Assembly: GCF_028554725.1 (NCBI RefSeq)
Contig: NC_071667.1
Location: 80,948,001-81,012,000, forward strand
Direction of reading: 5' to 3'
Length of the DNA stretch: 64,000 nucleotides
DNA from: Zeugodacus cucurbitae
Lineage: Eukaryota; Arthropoda; Insecta; Diptera; Tephritidae
Shown here: positions 34,661 to 48,500 of the stretch, one piece after another
How positions within the stretch are numbered: position 1 is the stretch's first letter
Layout: each line of letters opens with the position of its first letter
Translations under genes and position numbers: made by a program
The notes under the pieces: model-generated
Database searches by the model: none
Seen by the model: only the letters and a program-made list of their open reading frames with translations
What the model was told of the DNA's origin: nothing

Positions 34661-36690
34661 AATTTAATTTCAAATTCAGGTAAATAATTCTGTAAATGCT
34701 TATTTCAGTATAAATATCTCAAAAAGGTTAATAACAGCTATTGGCAGGAAAAATATGTACTGCAATTTACAACAAAGTAGAATTGAGAACAATCAAAAAA
34801 ATCTCACTTGCACATATGTACATACGTACTTTCAATTACTTGAAATAAAAATGTAGTATATGCATACATATACCAGTTCACATGAAGAAGAACAACTAAC
34901 ACACATCTTTATTTTCTACCAGTCGGAAGAGGTACATAGTACGTCACACAATAAAGCAAGCAGCGTAAAGTCAACTAAAACAACTTAATAGTATTATTTT
35001 CACAATGACGTCACATACTACATAGAGTATACTGAATTTAGTAATACTTCCGAGTACCAAAAATACCCAGACACACTTTCACTTGTTTTTCTTCCGCCAC
35101 ACGACATTTTACATAAGCAAGTCAGCGCCTCCACATGAACAACTCCGAATGACAGTCTGCATATTTCATAAGCAAAACACAGAGTAGGTAATATGCAATT
35201 ATCCACATAAAAGTGTACATAATGCACAGCAGTAAAGTGTCTACGGAATCCATGTGTTTGCGCAACGAAACTGTAGAATGTCACGAAAGGGTGGTCATAA
35301 AAAATACATATATACGAGTAACGAAATTATTGATAACAGCTGGTTGATGTGCTGCATGCATGGAAAAAGTAGAGAAAAAGGTCACATGGAAGAATGTGAA
35401 ACGCCCCATCTCTTAAATAACTATTTGCTGGCAACTTTTACGTTTGCGCGCCACGCTTTTGCTTTGCACGCTTTAATACAGTTTTTTTTGTTGCTTTTCT
35501 GCTGCTTTATCACCTTTCAACTTGTTTGAGCAACATTTGATTTCACCTAGTTACCGTTAACGAAAACTTTTTAATTGAAACGAAACGAAATGAAACAAAA
35601 AGTGGAAGAAACAACATTAAAGATAATAAATATTCATGAGGCAGGCAGACCGAAGTTGCTCATACGCCATGCCGCCAAAGCCAACGCCAGCACAGGGTAT
35701 TTCGTCAAATTGTCTGCTGCGAGCAGCGCCGCAACGACCGCCAGCCGCCGACTGCGTGTTACATGAAAACCTGTTGCTGTCGCTTGTGTGATGCACACAG
35801 CTACACTTCGTTGCTGTTGTTGTTGTTGTATTGTGATTGCGAAGACGTCAGCGCAACGCTTTGCGGAGCTGAGGAGCGGCCAACGCTCATAACAACGACA
35901 TATTTTACGTCCATCAATGGCGGCAATATTTACGCTTTGAGGCATATTTAAACCGCAACAGCAGTGTCAACGTTGTGGCTCGCTGGCATTCAAACGCCAA
36001 CTAGATAACGCTTTGTGATAGCTCGACATGGCACATAAATCAAAAACTTTGCATTTTGCTCTTTCATTTGCTGTTTTTAAATTAAGTTCGCAAAACAGTG
36101 AAACTTTGCATAATCGAAAAAAGTGAGGGGGAAATTTATTGATGGGTCGGTATGAAGTGAAATATGTAGATACATACATACATTCACTCACAACAAAGGC
36201 ATTCGCTAATTTACGGTAATTTTAATGACATTAAAGCAAGAATTTTAACGAGTTTGGTTGTGCATATTAATTGTAATTATAGGGCCGGAATGAGTTAGAG
36301 GGCAGAAGCGTATTTCGATATTCGTAGTTTACTTTATTTAAAAACTAACAAAAAAACAATTGGATACTTTGTAGGGTTCAGTAATCAAGTACTGCAGTTT
36401 GAACCGCAATCTCACAAAAAAACAAATATTTATGTAACAGTTGAGCATTATTTTGTCGTGAGCTAATAAATGAAGGCTCCTCAGTTATAAGAAGTTTTTC
36501 CTAAAAAATATTCCACATGATTATACAAAGGTTTTCGATTTTCACTTAGTTCGACATAGGGTTTGAAGGATAAAAGTTGAATTTATTATTATTGTCCTAT
36601 TGTCAAATATGATGTTTAAAACCCTCCAAGTCGCCCTACAAAATCTAAATTAAAATCATCCGAGCACGTTTTTTACTAATATCTTAAACA
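34661..36690. other. Intergenic spacer, no supported gene
   Basis: The portion 35,640-35,960 is GC-richer with GTT/CAA triplet runs, giving open frames on both strands with low-complexity products. I see no domain and no splice structure that would make it a gene. Confidence 0.4.
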
Positions 36691-36869
36691 AAGAGTACGA
36701 GATGTGTTCAAAAAATAACGGGAATTGTAAATTCAAAATTTCTCGGATTTGATGTGTCCAATTGACAACTGTAAATAATAAATAAAAAGAACCATAAGGC
36801 TCAATCTACAGCGGATTAATCCAAAACGTCTTTGATTAATAAAACACATAAACGAATTTTGCTCTAGAC

Positions 36870-37265
36870 CAGTGGTCGGCACTGCTTGGTACAATTGTGC
36901 CGACTTCACATCACACATACTCTTACGCTCTATCATTCAGTCGTTGTCGAACCAGCAACGAATGAACATGACGCACTGCTGTGGCACTTTACATAAGTGC
37001 CCTGCTCCAAATGCCTTAGTGTGATGAATGTTATGTATTACATTTAAGGTTGTAAGCTGTTTAAAAATAGTTAAGTTAAGGCTTTTACGATCTAATATAT
37101 TTGTTTTAATAATAATATAACTAAAATAAAGAAATGAGCACTAAAATGCATGTTTTATGGCAAAATGGAAAATTTTGTCAAACTGTAAGGTTCCAGAGTT
37201 CTCACTGGGCATATTTTCATTCGTGCTCACCTACACAGTCACAATTCCTCTCGTGCCAACCACTG
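36870..37265. mobile_element. hAT-type non-autonomous element with perfect 8-bp duplication
   Basis: The ends are CAGTGGTCGGCACTG at the left and CAGTGGTTGGCACGA when the right end is read inward. They are flanked by an exact 8-base direct repeat CTCTAGAC (36,862-36,869 and 37,266-37,273). An 8-base target duplication and CAGxG ends are the hallmark of hAT elements. The 396-base interior has no transposase. It sits within the mariner remnant, so it is younger. Confidence 0.88.
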
Positions 37266-37437
37266 CTCTAGACCAAACCAGCGAGCATTCGTTTTTGTCT
37301 CGTCTTGTTCATTGTGGGTTGTCTCGACTAATCCTTAATTTGAGCCTTAAGGACCGCCGTTTTAGAAGCATACGAGAAATCTGTGAAAGAGCCAAAGTCT
37401 ATTCCAAAAATCTAGTTTGAGAAGTGTTTCGACAATT

Positions 37438-37689
37438 CACCCCTATTGCGAGTGTCGACTGACCGTAGATAATCGACTACTAAGCGATTGTCGACTACCG
37501 CTGCTATTGTAAGCTTCGATCACTCGATCAACCTTCGACTGTGAATGATTTTCAATCGCTCATTTTTCGACTGGTATTTTTCAATAGTTAAAAATTTTTG
37601 AATTGTGTCGATCAATTTACACAATAGCAAAATAAAATATAATCAACTGGAGCATATTCTACTGTCAGTAGACACTTGCAAGAGGGGTG
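37438..37689. mobile_element. 252-bp MITE with about 30-bp inverted repeats (copy 1)
   Basis: The left end CACCCCTATTGCGAGTGTCG and the right end read inward CACCCCTCTTGCAAGTGTCT continue alike to about 30 bases (through CTGACxGTA). ATT flanks both sides (37,435-37,437 and 37,690-37,692), consistent with a 3-base duplication, although one base of ambiguity exists. It interrupts the mariner transposase remnant. A partial second copy lies at 48,598-48,705. Confidence 0.8.
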
Positions 37690-37837
37690 ATTGTAAGAAT
37701 CGCTGACATACAAATGTACATGATATCGAATGGGAACTATTTTAAACACAACGACAACATTAAAGTAGATGAAAAAAATAATTTTTTTTTTCAATGTATA
37801 AAAACCGAAATTACCGTTATTTTTGAACTCATTCCGT

Positions 37838-40255
37838 ATTCCACCATCCACGATTCTCTATTGATTTGTAGTACAATAAATTATCAGTGTTTCATAACTC
37901 ATTTTCAGAGGGGTCATATATTTCCAAGCGCTCTGATTGAACTTTGGAAACAATCATTTAAAAAAAAATTATAATAACGGTAAAAAGACTTGAGGCTGCT
38001 GAATAAGGTTGCTGTCCATTCCAATATTTTTCAATAATAAATACTCAATAGTGATATATATCGCTTAATAGATAATGGAATCAATTAACCAATCTTTCCA
38101 GAAAGCCGGTTTACTCATAAAATATCGATATGCCGATTATTTTCGAAAAATGAAGGTTAAATTTTAAAACGGGAATAGAATGAAAATCGCATCCAATAGG
38201 GCAGTTAGGGGCGACTAGTATTACGATGAAATAATTGCGATTTCGTTTTGTGGTAATATCGATATTTCCTCGGTATAAATCGATATTATTTATTATCGAT
38301 AAATATCACTATTATTATCACTGGACTAAAGTGCAACATCTTCACGATTCCCTCGATATTGATCTATGTTTTCAATGGCATTTAACTGAGTATAGATAAT
38401 AAATTGATAACAATTAATCAAACTGTAAATACAATATTCACATTTTACGCGACTAAAAACGTTTTACGTTCACTGAAGCTACATAAGCAGTTACTTTTTA
38501 TTATGTTCACGGTTAAGGTTGCATTTGTAAAAACGCACAGCGCCTACAAGGTATCTTAAAGGAAAGAAACCGCACACAAGCGAAGACAAAAACTTGCACA
38601 CGTCCAACGGATGCCACAAAAAGCTGGAGCAACATTCAAGGAAGAAGCGCCGTTGCTGCTCCTAGAATTACACGAATTCCTTGCAACTTGCCTGAACCGA
38701 AAAACAATTAGCATGAAAATTTATCATCCATGTGGGCAAAATGATTTATGAGAGCCGGCCAAAGCGAGTTGGCCCATCTACATTATATACTAGTATGGGT
38801 GTGGCGCCTGTGGCTGACGAACGCATCGGATGCCGCGACAACGCCCTCGTACACAAATAAGCTGCTTCTTCCGTTTCACGCAATTCGCTCGCGCTTCCGC
38901 CCGCACTCGCTTATGGCCATTATCGAGGCAGCTTGCTGCGTTTAATATTTCCGTTGTCGCTTGTTGCTTCCCATTCATTTGATGGCTGTGGCTCTGTGCT
39001 TATTGTTGCTGTTCCTGTTGGTCGGTCAGTGGTGCGCTTGACCTGCATTCCGAATGCTTAAATGGTTTGTCCATACTATTGTGTTATTGTTTTTGTTATA
39101 TCTTAGGTATGGTGAAATTATGCCAAGAATAGAATTTAAGGTGTTTGCTCTCAAGAACCACAAGCACACACACATACATTTACAATCAAGCACTCCCAGC
39201 GCCCTTTTAACACGTATTCCACCAGTAGTAGTGTGTGTGTGTGTTGTTGGGTCAGTCAATTTTTGGAAAATTAATTAGTGCACTAATGGTTTTCCAATAA
39301 TCTGTTCATTTGCTGTACTATTAGTGAATTCATTTGTAAAATATTATTTGGCAAAATGGCTTCACAATTTATTTTACTTAGAAACTCCTTGCTAGCTTTC
39401 GTAGCCGAAGCTGAAATGAGTTACTCCGATTCAGACTAGTAAAAGGGCAGCTGGATAAAAATGGAAAAAAAATATAATTGTTCCTCTATCCAAATGTTTT
39501 TATCAGTAGATAAGTAACCCCCAGTCATAAAAGTTTACAAATTACATTTAATAATGACTGTATATTTATAAAATGATAACACCCTGTGCTGTCCAGCACG
39601 AAACACAATGAATTCCACTTTGCACTCTGTTATTTCATTCCATATTGTACTCGTAAAGTGCTTTTTCTAGACAGGCATCCTTTGAGCTTCCAAAAACTTG
39701 TAGAGCTTTAGCTAAAGCTCTGATTTTTTATTATGGCGAACTAAGCTATTGATTACTGAGAATGACAAAAATATTAGATATTCTATAATAAAGTTTCATA
39801 AGGCAGTATTAAATGAAACCGCAAGTAAATGAAAGCCGGCACTTCCCATAACAAAGCTCCGAAAGTATTTTTAGCCAATGAGGCAGTTTTTTGTAGGTGT
39901 ACAACTTAGAAATTCCACTAGATGGTGCGATGGCTAAATTTATATAATTTTACACAATACACACATCGAAACAGCGTTATTTAGAATTATACTTTTCAAA
40001 AGACAGTCTAAATCTTGCTGCATACTTACTTTGTATTGACTGAGCTTGTTTTACAGATTTGCTTTTGCATTTTCCTTTATAAAGACGAATCCAAAGAGAA
40101 CAACTAAAAGCTTCCAACTCTTCTTCTTCTTGACTAGCGTAGACACCGCATACGCGGTTATAGCCGAGTCCACAACAGCGCGCCACGCATCTCTCCTTTT
40201 GGTAGTTTGGCGCTTCCAATTGCATTGTCATAATAAACCATATTAGATTAGGCTA
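37838..40255. other. Intergenic spacer containing a TATCGATA cluster
   Basis: No gene recognised. The notable content is the cluster of TATCGATA sites listed separately. Some GC-richer DNA at 38,570-39,010 has open frames of low-complexity composition only. Confidence 0.4.
38123..38301. promoter_or_regulatory. Cluster of three exact TATCGATA (DRE-like) sites
   Basis: TATCGATA occurs exactly at 38,123-38,130, 38,257-38,264 and 38,294-38,301, with a further ATCGATAT at 38,278-38,285. In Drosophila this octamer is the DRE bound by DREF, and its CGATA core is also bound by the boundary protein BEAF-32. The cluster could mark a promoter or domain boundary. No transcription unit was recognised beside it, so function is inference. 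Confidence 0.4.
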
Positions 40256-40515
40256 GGTTCAGCAAATATAAAAAGACAGCGACTACGCTCGCTAGGACAT
40301 GTTGTCCGAATGGACGAAAGCACTCCAGCCCTGAAAGTGTTCGCAATACTCACCGGAGGAAGCCGTGGAAGGGAATCCGTTGGAGAGACCAGGTGGAGAG
40401 CGCCCTGGTTATACTTAAGATCTCCAACTGGCGCCGAACTGCGGGGGAAAGAGGTGAGTAAAGCGCTATCATCGATTTGGCTATAACCGACTAAACAGTT
40501 TCCATGCCAATTACA
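40256..40515 (+). mobile_element. Reverse-transcriptase C-terminal remnant of a non-LTR element
   Basis: The plus strand reads RLRSLGHVVRMDESTPALKVF (about 40,277-40,336), then a Gly/Arg-rich stretch, then IRWRDQVESALVILKISNWRRTA in a neighbouring frame. This is the same protein block as the minus-strand remnant at 7.65-8.06 kb. A frameshift between the two parts shows it is dead. Confidence 0.75.
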
Positions 40516-41055
40516 TACAAATTAGGCTAAGTTAGGTTAGAAGGTTGATCCTTGCATTTGGGGTCACAGCGGATCCCACTCGGAGAACAAGAAATTAATA
40601 CCAACGAAAATAATCCTGTCAATAAATCAAGACGACCCTTATGTCTCGAGAAGGTGCTTAGAGACTTTCACAAATTTCTAAATCTAATATCAATACCTGA
40701 TTAGGATCGTCGAAGATATACCTACCGAGATGCTTGTCTGCCGAATGCTGGACATTGGACAGATGATTCCACCTCGCCCTTCTCCTCTATATAGCTTTGG
40801 CTGCATACACTTGAACAAATCTTTACTCTGAACGCATGCGTGCCTATTGAACAGTGTTCAGTCAGCACTTATTGGATTACAAGAATACAAGGATTGGTTG
40901 TCCAACGTTCAACGAACTCTCACGTAGTCTGTATGTCGAATGCTCGAATGCTCGAATGCTCGAACCCTTGTGGACCACCACCGACTTGTTTCCAATCCGA
41001 TGAAATATGGCTAGGGTCTCAGGTCATTAAGTCGGCCATCACAGTAGCTTGATGT
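40516..41055 (+). mobile_element. Possible further retrotransposon remnant
   Basis: A CIWGHSGSHSENK reading at about 40,553 resembles the WxxGHSGxxxNxxAD block of RNase H, and ends of RTs and RNase H domains lie together in the other copies. The remainder is too decayed to place. A short CGAATGCT tandem repeat lies at 40,938-40,962. Confidence 0.35.
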
Positions 41056-44000
41056 TAATCCTAAAGAGTATGACCTCTTGTGTATTCTTTGTTGTATTTG
41101 GGAACAAAATTTTATATAAGGCAAAGCAATAGCAAATAGCAGTCTTTACAGTAGTTTTACTCTTTTGTTACTTGTTGGAGAGTAACTCTCCTCAATTCTC
41201 CAAGAGGCCAACTTCATCATGCCTTTGGGCTCTCAGCGGTTACTCAGTCGCAAAAGTTTACATAGCAGCAAAAGCTCTAAACACAAGACCATATTTACCG
41301 TTATTTGCTTTTAGTGGAACAAAATCCTGATTCTTATTACTCCAAAGTCTTATAGGTTCGACAGTGCGCACGAGTATGTAAAGCAGGGTTGCAGTCAACA
41401 GTGGATATTCTTGAGTAGTGGAAACCATTTGCAATGAGTATACCATTAATTAATAGAACTGTTTTATTTATTTACAAAACCTAGTAAATATGTATTTAGA
41501 ATTCGAAAGAAAAAAAAACAACTAAATAATACTAAACTACGAGTACGCTTGCTACATATGCCGTATATACTGTATATTGTATATGTGTGTATATTTGTAT
41601 ATGTATATGTATGGCTGTGTATATGTGTTGGTGGCTCGGTGAAATCAATTTGAAATAAATATTACGTATGTATTTTGGTATGCTTGCAAATAAATATATA
41701 TGTATGTATTTTTTTTTTAACTAAAATAGTATCTACAACATCAAAGGATTATATTGATTATTATTATTATTATATCATTATTATATTATATTTTGGTATG
41801 TGTCTGTATATTTATATTAATATATGTATGTATGTACTTAATATTATTTTAGGTGTTTATTTATTTAAAACTATACAATTATTACTTGCACATTTCATTT
41901 CATATACATAATACAGCTGCAATCTTTTGTTTTTTTATATATGTGTATATATATATTTTATTTTTTATTTTTTTTTTCATTTACTTTTTAATAATCATTT
42001 TATTCTCTTTAATCATTTTTATATTTTATATTTTGCATATACATTTGTTGTTGCTACTTTTTCTTGTTAAATTTTTTATTTTAATTTCTTTGCTTTGCAT
42101 ATGTATCTGTGTGTGTGTGCAAGTGCAATTATTTATTTTATTGTTTTTTTTTTATAAATGTATGTATGTATGTATATGCTGTCTCACCACAAACTTTAAC
42201 AATTAACATCGACTTTTATTCATCACACTTTGCATAACATTTGACATACAGAATCTCAATAGATCTTACACGAATACATTTCTTATTGTTATTGTTTTTG
42301 TTTTTGTTTTTTCTCTATAGCACTGCATAAAGTTGAAAATTTAAGCATAAGATTTTGGAAAATTTTCATTTTGGCCCCCGAAAGAAATTAAATGTTGCTG
42401 GAAAATGTAGAAAAATTTAGCCTTGGCAGTTTCAGCAAAAAAAAATATTTAAAAAAATAAAAAAAAACATTAAAAAATATTAAAAAAAAAAATTATTTAA
42501 ATTTGTGAAAAATGTGCAAATGCCTAGGCAAATATTATTTATAAATTTTATTTCATTTTATTTTATTTTTTTTTATTGTTATATATTTTTTACTAATAAA
42601 TTTTTCATTATTTTTTGTTTGTATTTTGCACTTTGTACCCGTGAGCATCACATTTTGCTCCACTGTGCTGAAGACATTCATTTGCAACAAAGCTATGAGC
42701 TAAACTCTACATAAATTTCAACTAAATAGTTACATACGCGCCCACTCATTACACATTTTACATGTACATTTGTATGTATGTATGTATATGTAGCATATAT
42801 AATTATTCAATATTTAATTTAATTTAATTATTTCTTTTTTTTGAGTGTTTGCTTGCTACACACATTCTTTATATATTTCATTATGTATACATATATGTAT
42901 GTACGTATATTATATATATATAAGTATATGTATATATGTATAGTAATAGCATATTTATATGTTTACAGTTGGAGTTCATATACATCTACGTATATATAGA
43001 GAAATTAACAGTTGGAAAGTTAGTTTCAGCCATAAAATTAAAACTTAACTTGTATATATGTATGTAAATATGTATGTATATAGTTACAGCTAGAAGACCC
43101 TAAATGATCTCAAGATAAAGTATTAAAGTTTAATCATTTTTTTGTTTTGTTAAATACACAGTTGTATATATATATAGGCGTGTAGATAGTTGCGTTTATA
43201 TGTATATATATATATATAGTTATTTTACAGTTGTTAATGACAGTTATTTTTTGGTTTTATTAGAAATTTATTTTTAAAATTGTTTCTTAAGCATTTTATT
43301 AAAAATTCTTTTTTTACGGAAGTTTTTTCAATATACATACACATACATATTGGATTTTGTGTGTGAGTTTAGTTTAGATGCTTTGATTTATATTTCAATT
43401 AACAATTTGATTTAGTTAACTTGCATACATATTTATATATATGTATTTAGAATACATACACATATATGTTGTTATATTTTTGGTTAGCTAAATATATTGT
43501 TAGTAAGTAAGTTGGAGATGAAACAGTGTGCTAAAAGAACATTTAATTTTTTTTTTTTTTTTCAAAATTAAAAAATAAAAATGATTTGATTGTGTTGTAT
43601 GTACATCAGCAACAATTTAGAGACTAAAGCAAAAATAATAAAAAAATATAAACAAAAAATATTTTAGGAAAAAATTTCAATTTTATGAAAAAAAATTAAA
43701 AATAATTTTTGTGACATATAAATCAAAAAAAAAATACATTAGTAATTTTAGTTTAATTTGGAAAAAATAGGCTTTTTTAATTTCGTTAAATAACTGGGAA
43801 TTATTTTAAAATAAATTAAAAAAAATATATTCTAATTATTCATGTAAAAAAAATATATATAAATATATTAAAGTTTATTAATTAATTTCATATTATTATT
43901 TATTTTTTATAATTTTCTTATGTAATTTATATAAAAAATATAAACAACATAAAAAATTATTTTATGAAAAAAAAAAATTTTTAAATATAAATTAAATGAA

Positions 44001-45575
44001 AAAATATATATATTAGCTAATTAATTATGTTTTAAGAAATTAGCAATTTTTTTAATTTCTTTAACAAACAAAATTAATTGCTTAATTATTTTCAAGTAAA
44101 TTAAAAAAAAAACATTTTTAATAACTAATGTTAAATAAATATTAAAATGTGTATTTATATTTTTTATGTAAATTATACAAAATTAAGAAACTGAATATTT
44201 TATAAAAACATTAAAAATTTAATCAAAAATAAAAAAAATATTTTTTATAAAAAAAATTAACAAAAAATTCTATGAAAATTAACTATAAATTTTGAAAAAA
44301 ATATTATTAAATATTAAAATATACACTTTGTATAAGAATATTACATTTTTTATTTATATTTCTGATGTAATTTAAACAAGAAATTAAAAAAATTATAATA
44401 ATATTTTATGAAAAACATCGAAAACATATTGTAAAAAAAAAAATATAAAATTAAAAAATAAATTATTTTATGAAAAAAAGATTAAAAATAAAATTTATGA
44501 AAATCAACTCAAAAATAAAGTAGAGAATAAAGAATATAGAATAAAGAATTTTGGAAGTTAACCATATTTTAATGTCAATAAATAATAATAATCGCTGAAC
44601 GGTTTTTAAAATGTATATTTTTAACAAATTTCTTTTATTTGTTTTTGTTTTTAGAAAATTAAATGGCAAGAATAATTTTTAATGATTTTCATTACATTAA
44701 TTTTATTAATTATTAAATAAAAGTTTTTTTAATGATTTTTAATAATTTCTTTTTATATAAATAAAACAAAAAACTTAAAAAATTTAAAAAATTTACTTGA
44801 AATTAAAAAAATAAATTTTTTTTGTTACAACAATAAATTTGTATGTGTTACGTATGTTTTTAAATATATGCCGTGTTTAAGCTTCCTGTGCGTTGTAAGT
44901 GCGCTATCGCATTGACAATTATGCATAGAAGTCTTTTTGCATTAATAAACAAATTTATTTTATTTAAAGAAAATATATTAAACAGAACAGTGTTAGCACT
45001 ACAAATACAATGTATGTATGTATGTATTTACAATCACATTTTCAAAAGTTCAAAAAGCTTAGGCAAGTACTATGAAACGTTAAATTTTTTATATATATTT
45101 ATAGAATTTTTTTCTTTTAGAAAGAAATAAAAACTTTTGAGAATATTTGCATAAAAATGAAAAGAGAAAAATGTTGAGAAGAATTTGCTAAAAATTGCGC
45201 GCAACCAAGCTCCTGCCGCAATCTGCTTCACGTCAATTGTTCTTGCTGATATTTATTGATTTCATTACTTTGCAGCTGTTAGAATTTTGCTACATATTTA
45301 CTATATGTTGTTGTTGTTTTTGTTTTTGTTTTTCTTTTCTTTGTGTTTGACAACTGAAAAATTATATTTGCTTTTCTATTGAAACTCTGGTTTGCGGCTT
45401 TGCCACCTGCATTAACATTGGGCTCTTCTCTTTCTCACTCTCTCTCTCTCTCTAACCACACATTTCTCATATTGTTTACACTGCGGTATTACGCCCCTGA
45501 TCCTCCTCCACTCTTATCTACTTTCACGCTTTAATAATTTCTTGTGTTTTTGACGCTTTTTGCTGGTTGACTTGT
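41056..45575. other. Very AT-rich stretch downstream of the PC2 gene
   Basis: From about 41,460 to 45,200 the DNA is extremely rich in A and T, with TATG/TGTA microsatellite tracts and long A and T runs. Open frames in it are low-complexity Phe/Ile/Leu/Lys strings and are not credible genes. As it follows the PC2 stop codon directly on the minus strand, its right-hand part probably includes that gene's 3' untranslated region. I cannot place the poly(A) site among the many AATAAA-like words. Confidence 0.5.
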
Positions 45576-48500
45576 CTACTTCATTTTGCGGTCCTCATGC
45601 GCCTTTTTCACAATGGCCAGCTTGGAGTGCGGCGAAGCGGGCGAGAGCGTACGATAGGGCGCCTCTTTGGTGCCATGCAGCACAAGCGACCACTCGATGA
45701 GCCAGCCCGAGCGGGGTTGTGGTGAATTGAATCGGGCCTAAACAAATAAATAGAAATTTTTAAATAAATATGTAAAATAAGGGAGAATGTGTACTGTGCT
45801 TACCTCCAATTTCCACGTGCCATGTGGATACTCGCCCCACGAGTGTGTAGTCATGAACGGCCATTTTGTGAAGCCATCGCGGTGATCATCGTCATTGGCG
45901 CGACGCGAGAGTATCATTGATCTGTAAAGAAAGGATATGATATAAACAATAAACTTCGAAAGAAGAAATATAATTAGCGATATAGGCACTCACCTAGTAC
46001 CCATGGGCGAAGTGAGGAATAACTCCAGGTCTCCCCGTCTCGTGGCATTGGCGGAGATCACCGCCTGCACATGCTCCAAATAATTCACCTCGGTGTCAGT
46101 GCCCTTGCAGGAATCCGTTTTTATCTCCAGAAACATTGAACGACCGGTATAAATTGGACTGTAATAAGAATATTTGTTAAATAAGAAGCATATTTTTGAT
46201 AACTGTGTTTCTACTCACTGTGGTTCCACAATTTCCCCTGCTTCACAGTGATACCGCGCCGGCACTGAACGCCATTGTTTGGATAAGGTCACCATGGCGC
46301 CTGCGTCCAATACGCCAAAACCGAAGAGATGATTGAATTCCAGTCCCACGCCATTCATAGTCCAGTGGAAGCGATTTTTAGCGTCGAAGAGAGAGTTACG
46401 CTTGGAAGTCAACACTGTCAAATGCTGTATGTCCCGCCATGTCAGCGATGGACTGCAAATATAAATGAGGATGGAGTTAAAATTAGATAAGATTAGATTG
46501 CCAATTATTACTTTGAATAAGAATAACAGTATTTCTTTGGGATCTCATGGTCGATAGCGTCAACTTTATTTATTAAATAGATAATCCCCAATGAAAAGGC
46601 TTCCTAAAGACTCCCAATATGAAGCTGGTTTCGATTGAGGTAAGAAACACTTGAAGAAAGTCTATATTCAACACTTTCGTCGGATCGTTAATATAGGACG
46701 GTGCGGAATGTTCCAAGATAAACTAAACTCCACAAAAGTTTTGAGCTCGCGAAAGAAGCCGAAGCAAATGGAAGAGGCTTTCTTCTCATAACTCGAATTT
46801 GTAAGGGACTTATGTATCAAATTTGTTTTCGCAGTTCCATGAATCGAACTTTATAAGGTGCTTCTTAAAGAGATCAGTTCGGATAAGTTCTTATCTTTAA
46901 GACAGTCTCATAAATGTTCAGAACTTATAAATTCAGAAGTCAACTCTTTCATGAGCATCATAAAGAGTCTTCAAACAGTAGGGCTTAATATTATATTCCA
47001 TAATGTACTAAATCTTCGAAAGACCACTTAGCGAACTCATCTGTACTAGAAACGAATTTCGAATTTAAACTAATATTTAAAGCACTTCTGCCGCCATCTA
47101 CCTTAAATGCATACTTAGTAAAATTACCACTTGGCATTAGTATGCCGCACTTACTTTGCCTCGAGTGCGAGCGCAAACACGCCGGCTGCCTCCGGTGCCG
47201 CGGCACTCGTGCCGGAATGTGTGGTTGTGCATTTTCCGTACAAATCTGTGGTGGCCACTCCAGTGTTGGGATCCTTGGCACCGTTACTGAATGTGCTGGC
47301 CAACGTTGAGCTACAACTCTCGTCGTAGTGTGCGTTCTGACCATCGTTAATGGCGCTGTTAATGGAAATTGTCCACATAGACGCCGCATAGCCATCGCAA
47401 TTGCAGTCGTCCTCCTCGCCGCCATCGCCTGATGCCCACACGTAAATGTTGCCCAAACCGTTGCGACCCTGCGGGAGAAAGAACAACGTATATTACATGT
47501 TAATGAAGTTAGCCCGGATGCCACAAACACATGCATATGTATACCATATGTATGTACAGACATTAAAAGCCGCATGAATAAATATATAAACACATACATA
47601 CTCACACACATATATGTTTGTATGTATGTAGTTATTTTTATGAAGTGTGATATTCGGGAATGTAACAAGTTTTACTTGTTGTTGTACATATGTTTGTATG
47701 CATGCGCATGTGGCGGCGCAGAAATTGATTTAACTCGCTTGAGTACCTCCTACATGCTGCTATGTATGAGTATGTTATGTAGCTGCAGCGGCTTTAATTC
47801 ACTTACCTCATTCACGCCTTGTACTATGGCACGCATGGTGGCATTACGCGGTCCGTCAACGGTTTTACCGTCATCGGTGGGTCCCCATGATGCGCTGTAA
47901 ATATGTATTTTATGCGGTTCATGACCCATCGAATTGGCCTCGATTAAGTCGGTCATGTACGGCTGATCCAGCATGCGTATGCCTACGGTGGGTAAAAGTG
48001 AAATTGAGTCAAGGATATGCGTGGCAACATATGGTTAACATTTTATCAAAACTACATACACATACTATGTACCACAGATATGTAAACTAATTAATGCTTT
48101 TAGGTAGCCAAAAGCTGTGAATATTTCTACGAAGGTCTTTATAAAGGGTGGTTTTGTTAGGAGAAATAAAACGCATATGATTAAATGTTATGGTCAAGAA
48201 TTTAACGTTATTATTTTTAATTTGGCAAATATCTCCCTTCCGCTATTTTGCTCTTTATTCAATGCTTTATAAAAAGAGTTACAGTGATCGGATTGCTCTT
48301 ATAAGGGTTGTTATTATGTTCTAAAACAGATTTCCAATTTTCGATCACGTTTTGCAGCAATTGTGGCCGCATATCAGCAATAAACGTTGATCCGTAGTAA
48401 GTTCATTCAATGTGAAATTAAACATTGGCAAACCAAAGTGGGTATAAATCAAGTAAGAGCTATAAAAAGACTTCAATAAAAGTATTGTCTCATTGAAAGC

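Larger units (their letters stand above)
36697..37835 (+). mobile_element. Mariner family A copy carrying two nested insertions
   Basis: The left end is ACGAGATGTGTTCAAAAAAT (36,698-36,717) and the right end is the inverted form closing near 37,835, each next to TA. Between the inserts the plus strand reads DRRFRSIREICERAKV (37,350-37,400), part of the mariner transposase C-terminus, broken by a frameshift and stop. Removing the two inserts leaves an internally deleted element of under 500 bases. The other copies are at 16.5, 20.1 and 22.6 kb. Confidence 0.8.

Noticed and set aside
41675..44669. Phe/Ile/Leu-rich open frames resembling membrane proteins
   Set aside because: Products of extreme AT content and T runs; they mimic transmembrane segments but show no periodic or conserved structure.
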